Below, piece by piece: positions 61,481-64,000 of a stretch of DNA of 64,000 nt (positions within the stretch are counted from its first letter, which is position 1; the number at the start of each line of letters is the position of its first letter). Location: NCBI RefSeq assembly GCF_000717475.1, contig NZ_JPIK01000012.1, positions 1 through 64,000 on the forward strand. Reading direction: 5' to 3'. Position numbers and translations under genes: made by a program. The notes under the pieces were generated by a model, which was given only the letters and a program-made list of their open reading frames with translations, did no database searches and had not been told where the DNA came from. Source of the DNA: Desulfonatronum thiodismutans. GTDB taxonomy: Bacteria > Desulfobacterota > Desulfovibrionia > Desulfovibrionales > Desulfonatronaceae.

Positions 61481-61548
61481 CGTCCCCGTACACGTACACG
61501 AAAATTTTCGCGATGATTCAGGTGGGTTCGTGGACGTGGACGGGGACG
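61481..61548. repeat. imperfect hairpin of iterated GT(A/C)CAC units
   Basis: Left arm 61481-61502 (CGTCCCCGTACACGTACACG then AA) and right arm 61527-61548 (TTCGTGGACGTGGACGGGGA then CG) pair with two mismatches. It lies between the convergent hcp and the ABC permease. The style is similar to the ATCGAA-iterated elements. Confidence 0.65.
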
Positions 61549-61586
61549 GGGAAGAAATGACAATGGAAGGTTGTTCGCTTTTCCCG

Positions 61587-64000
61587 TTATTCATTCCGCA
61601 GCAGGGCCCAGGGCCGGGCGGCCAGGACCGAGCGCATTCCGGCCAAGCCGCAGGCCAGGACCACAAGCAGCCCCAGGGCCAGCACCGTCAGTAGGGTGCC
61701 GGGGAGAAACGTCCAGGGGTCGTCCAGGACGCGGCTCACGAACCACCAGGCCAGGCCCGTGCCCAGCCCGGCGGCCAGGGAGGCGGCCACGCCGCCCAGC
61801 AGCAGAAACTCCAGCCCCAGGGTGGTGACCACGTCCCGGCGGGTGGCCCCGCAGACCTTAAAGATCGCGGCTTCGTAGCGCCGTCGGTCCAGCCCGGCCC
61901 GGATCACTCCGGCCAGAACCACGACCCCGGCCAGCAGGGTCATGGCCGCGATGGCCCGGACGCCCAGGCCGATCTGGTCCGTGACCCGGGCTACGTCTTC
62001 CAGCACGTCCCGGACATCCACGGCCACCACCCGGCTGAAATTCTCGGACAATGCGGCCAGCAACGCCGCCCGGCGGTCCTCCGGTGTTTGCGGTGCCAGG
62101 GAGACGGTGGCGATATGCGTGTATGGCGAGCCGTCCAGGATGCCGGGGGAAAAGATGATCGAGTGGTTCAGGGCCAGGGATTCCCAGTCCACCTCCCGCA
62201 GACAGGTGATCTCGGCCTGGATTTCCCGGCCCAGAATGTTCATGACCAGGGTGTCGCCCAGCCCTGCGCTCAGGCCGCGGGCAATGCCCTCGTCCATGCA
62301 CACCCGGGCCGGGCCGCGATAGCCCTCCGGCCACCAGGTCCCACCCACGATGCGGACGTCTTCCATGGGCCGGTCGGCAAAGGTCACCCCGCGTTCACCG
62401 CGAATAGCCCATTCCACGGCTGGGTCCCGCAGGGCCTCCTCCGGGGTCAGGCCGCCGATGGCCACGATTCGCCCGCGAATGGAAGGTTGGTCTTTCCATT
62501 CCGTCAGCTCCGGCCAGGACCGCGCCGTCTCACGCAATGCCTCGACCTGGTTCCGGGGAATATCCACGAAAAAGAAGTCCGGCGCGTTTCTGGGCAATTG
62601 CCGGAGGAGCCGATCCTGGAACGAGCCGTCCACCAGGGCCACGGTCACCAGCATGGTCAACCCCAGACCCAGGGAAAAGATCACGCTGGCGGTCATGGCC
62701 CCTGGTCGGTGCAGGTTAGCCACGGCCTGGCGCAACAGAGGCCCCGCCCAACGTGGACTGTGTCCGGCCCAAACTCCACTGACCTTGGCTGCACCCCATC
62801 CAGCGAGCCGGGCGGCGCCGTAGAACAGGAACACGCTGACCAGAGCGGCGCTGAAAAAAGCGGCCACGGTCCGGGTGTCCTCCACGGCCGCGGCCATCAA
62901 CCCGGCCAGGGCCAGCCAGGTCAGGGTGATCATCACCCGTTCCCGGAAGCGCAAGGGTTGAGAAAGGGGTTGAACGTACCCGCGAAACAGCTCAGCCGGA
63001 CGAAACCGCAAGGCGAGATACAGAGGCCGGAGCACAAAGGCCAGGGTGGTGCACAGCCCCAGGATCAGGGCCGTGGCCAGCACTTCAGGGTACAGGCCCA
63101 GAACCGCTTGCAGGCCAAGACCCCGGGCCAGGGCCGCGGCCCCGAGGTTGGCCAGACCGACGCCCAGGGCCAGTCCCGCGAGGCCGCCCAGCAGAGCCAT
63201 CACCAGCACCTGGGTCAGGCAAAAGATGAAAAGGGTTCGAGACGTGGCCCCCAGGCAGCGCATGGTGGCCAGGGTCGTTCGACGGCCCTCGAAATAGGCC
63301 TGGACGCTTCCGGCCACCCCCAACCCGCCGATGAGCAGGGCGGCCAAGCCCACGAGATTGAGGTATTTGGACAGATTCTCAATGGCCCGGGTCAGCCCTC
63401 TGGCCGCGGAGCCGTGCTCCCGGATTTGCCAGGAGGCCTCGGGAAAAGCGGCCTCCAGCTCGACGCGCACGGCCCGCGTTGCTGCGGCCCGGTCGCCTTC
63501 AGGCGGCAAGGCCAGGCGCACCGCGTACCGGACCAGACTGCCGGGCTGGACCAGTCCGGTGGCCTCCAGGTCGTCCAGGGAGATCATCAGGCGAGGGCCC
63601 AGGCCGAAGAATCCCGCGGCCTTGTCCGGCTCTCGCTCCAGCACGTCCACCAACCGGAAAGCTGCGTCCCCAACGATCACCAAGTCTCCCACCTCGGCCC
63701 CGATCCTCGCCAGCAGCCCGGCTTCGGCCACGGCGCTTGGCTCGGCTCCTGGCTCGTTTTCTCCAGCGGTCAAAGCGGTTTGAAGGTCCGCCCCGGAACG
63801 GAGCCGGGCTTGGCCGTACAACGGATAGCCCTGGTCCACGGCCTTGAGTTCGGTCAGGGTCGAGGCCCCGGCCGGTCCACGAGCCATGGCCCGGAGGGAG
63901 GCGATCCGGGACGTTGCTCCAAATGTCCGGAACGCTTCCACGGCGGTGTCCGGAATGGGTGCATGGGCCTGGCGCAGTTCCAGGTCACCGCCGAGAATGG
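61587..64000 (-). CDS. FtsX-like ABC permease (YbbP family), 5' end outside the window
   Basis: A large membrane protein of the YbbP/FtsX-fold export-permease type, at least 804 residues. The visible part carries two FtsX modules, one around LNLVGLAALLIGGLGVAGSV and one at the C-terminus (LLAGVVVLAGVIRAGLDRRRYEA), each with four membrane segments and separated by periplasmic domains. The frame continues upstream of 63941 as GGDLELRQAHAP, a family-typical piece, so the start is beyond the window edge. In other species YbbA/YbbP are paired and linked to lipid or toxin export; function here is unknown. It is convergent with hcp. Confidence 0.85.
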   Translation of the reverse strand, partial: ILGGDLELRQAHAPIPDTAVEAFRTFGATSRIASLRAMARGPAGASTLTELKAVDQGYPLYGQARLRSGADLQTALTAGENEPGAEPSAVAEAGLLARIGAEVGDLVIVGDAAFRLVDVLEREPDKAAGFFGLGPRLMISLDDLEATGLVQPGSLVRYAVRLALPPEGDRAAATRAVRVELEAAFPEASWQIREHGSAARGLTRAIENLSKYLNLVGLAALLIGGLGVAGSVQAYFEGRRTTLATMRCLGATSRTLFIFCLTQVLVMALLGGLAGLALGVGLANLGAAALARGLGLQAVLGLYPEVLATALILGLCTTLAFVLRPLYLALRFRPAELFRGYVQPLSQPLRFRERVMITLTWLALAGLMAAAVEDTRTVAAFFSAALVSVFLFYGAARLAGWGAAKVSGVWAGHSPRWAGPLLRQAVANLHRPGAMTASVIFSLGLGLTMLVTVALVDGSFQDRLLRQLPRNAPDFFFVDIPRNQVEALRETARSWPELTEWKDQPSIRGRIVAIGGLTPEEALRDPAVEWAIRGERGVTFADRPMEDVRIVGGTWWPEGYRGPARVCMDEGIARGLSAGLGDTLVMNILGREIQAEITCLREVDWESLALNHSIIFSPGILDGSPYTHIATVSLAPQTPEDRRAALLAALSENFSRVVAVDVRDVLEDVARVTDQIGLGVRAIAAMTLLAGVVVLAGVIRAGLDRRRYEAAIFKVCGATRRDVVTTLGLEFLLLGGVAASLAAGLGTGLAWWFVSRVLDDPWTFLPGTLLTVLALGLLVVLACGLAGMRSVLAARPWALLRNE

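Overview
The window is a 64-kb piece of a GC-rich bacterial chromosome. It most resembles a strictly anaerobic, sulfate-reducer-type deltaproteobacterium (Desulfovibrionales-like, possibly near Desulfonatronum). This is inferred from gene content: a B12-dependent ribonucleotide reductase, an Hcp with the Desulfovibrio cysteine spacing, an anaerobic glycerol-3-phosphate dehydrogenase, HdrD/GlpC-type CCG Fe-S proteins, FeoB with a DtxR-type regulator, and a heme-c sensor kinase. There is no rRNA, tRNA, CRISPR array or prophage in the window.

Layout. 0-8 kb (minus strand): ilvD, ftsX, ftsE, nrdJ, a Liv-type binding protein and thiL. 8-13 kb (plus): a UPF0182 membrane protein with a strong terminator, then glpK. 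13-18.7 kb is a decayed accessory island. It holds a ClpP-like exported protein, a DUF4143 ATPase, RhuM and HsdS relics, RAYT transposase relics duplicated around a HEPN/MNT toxin-antitoxin pair, and one copy of a 312-bp MITE-like repeat. 18.7-23.1 kb is the anaerobic glycerol-3-phosphate dehydrogenase locus. glpC is divergent from glpAB and carries an in-frame UGA at a conserved Cys position, followed by a good bacterial SECIS-like hairpin; I read it as a selenoprotein. 23.2-27.4 kb is a phosphonate-type ABC importer (phnD, phnC, phnE, phnE) plus a HAD phosphatase. 27.7-33.6 kb holds fba, an MFS carrier, serS and a Wzt-like ATPase, punctuated by three copies of an ATCGAA-iterated hairpin element.

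33.6-44.6 kb holds gene relics, fetAB, a PadR regulator between direct repeats, an ACR3-type arsenite carrier, corA, the inverted second copy of the 312-bp repeat, a DtxR-FeoA regulator with feoB, a monoheme cytochrome, a broken pentapeptide gene and a serine hydrolase. 44.6-47.2 kb is an unusual PEP-synthase-like protein. 47.5-51.2 kb is a large single-chain restriction-modification protein with a coupled leader ORF. 52.0-55.1 kb is an AT-rich run of integron-type cassettes with attC-like sites and no integrase (CALIN-like). It ends in a Fic gene cut short by a PrlF/YhaV toxin-antitoxin pair. 55.9-61.4 kb looks like a nitrosative-stress/electron-transfer block: a NapH-like membrane ferredoxin, a heme-c (CxxCH) sensor kinase and hcp, with perfect or near-perfect FNR-family boxes upstream. 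The window ends inside an FtsX-type ABC permease on the minus strand.

The most interesting observations are the predicted selenocysteine GlpC/HdrD-like protein and the integrase-less cassette array. Next come the iterated-hexamer hairpins, the inverted MITE pair about 24 kb apart, and the relic mosaic around the HEPN/MNT pair. All functional calls are from sequence reading alone; no database search was run.
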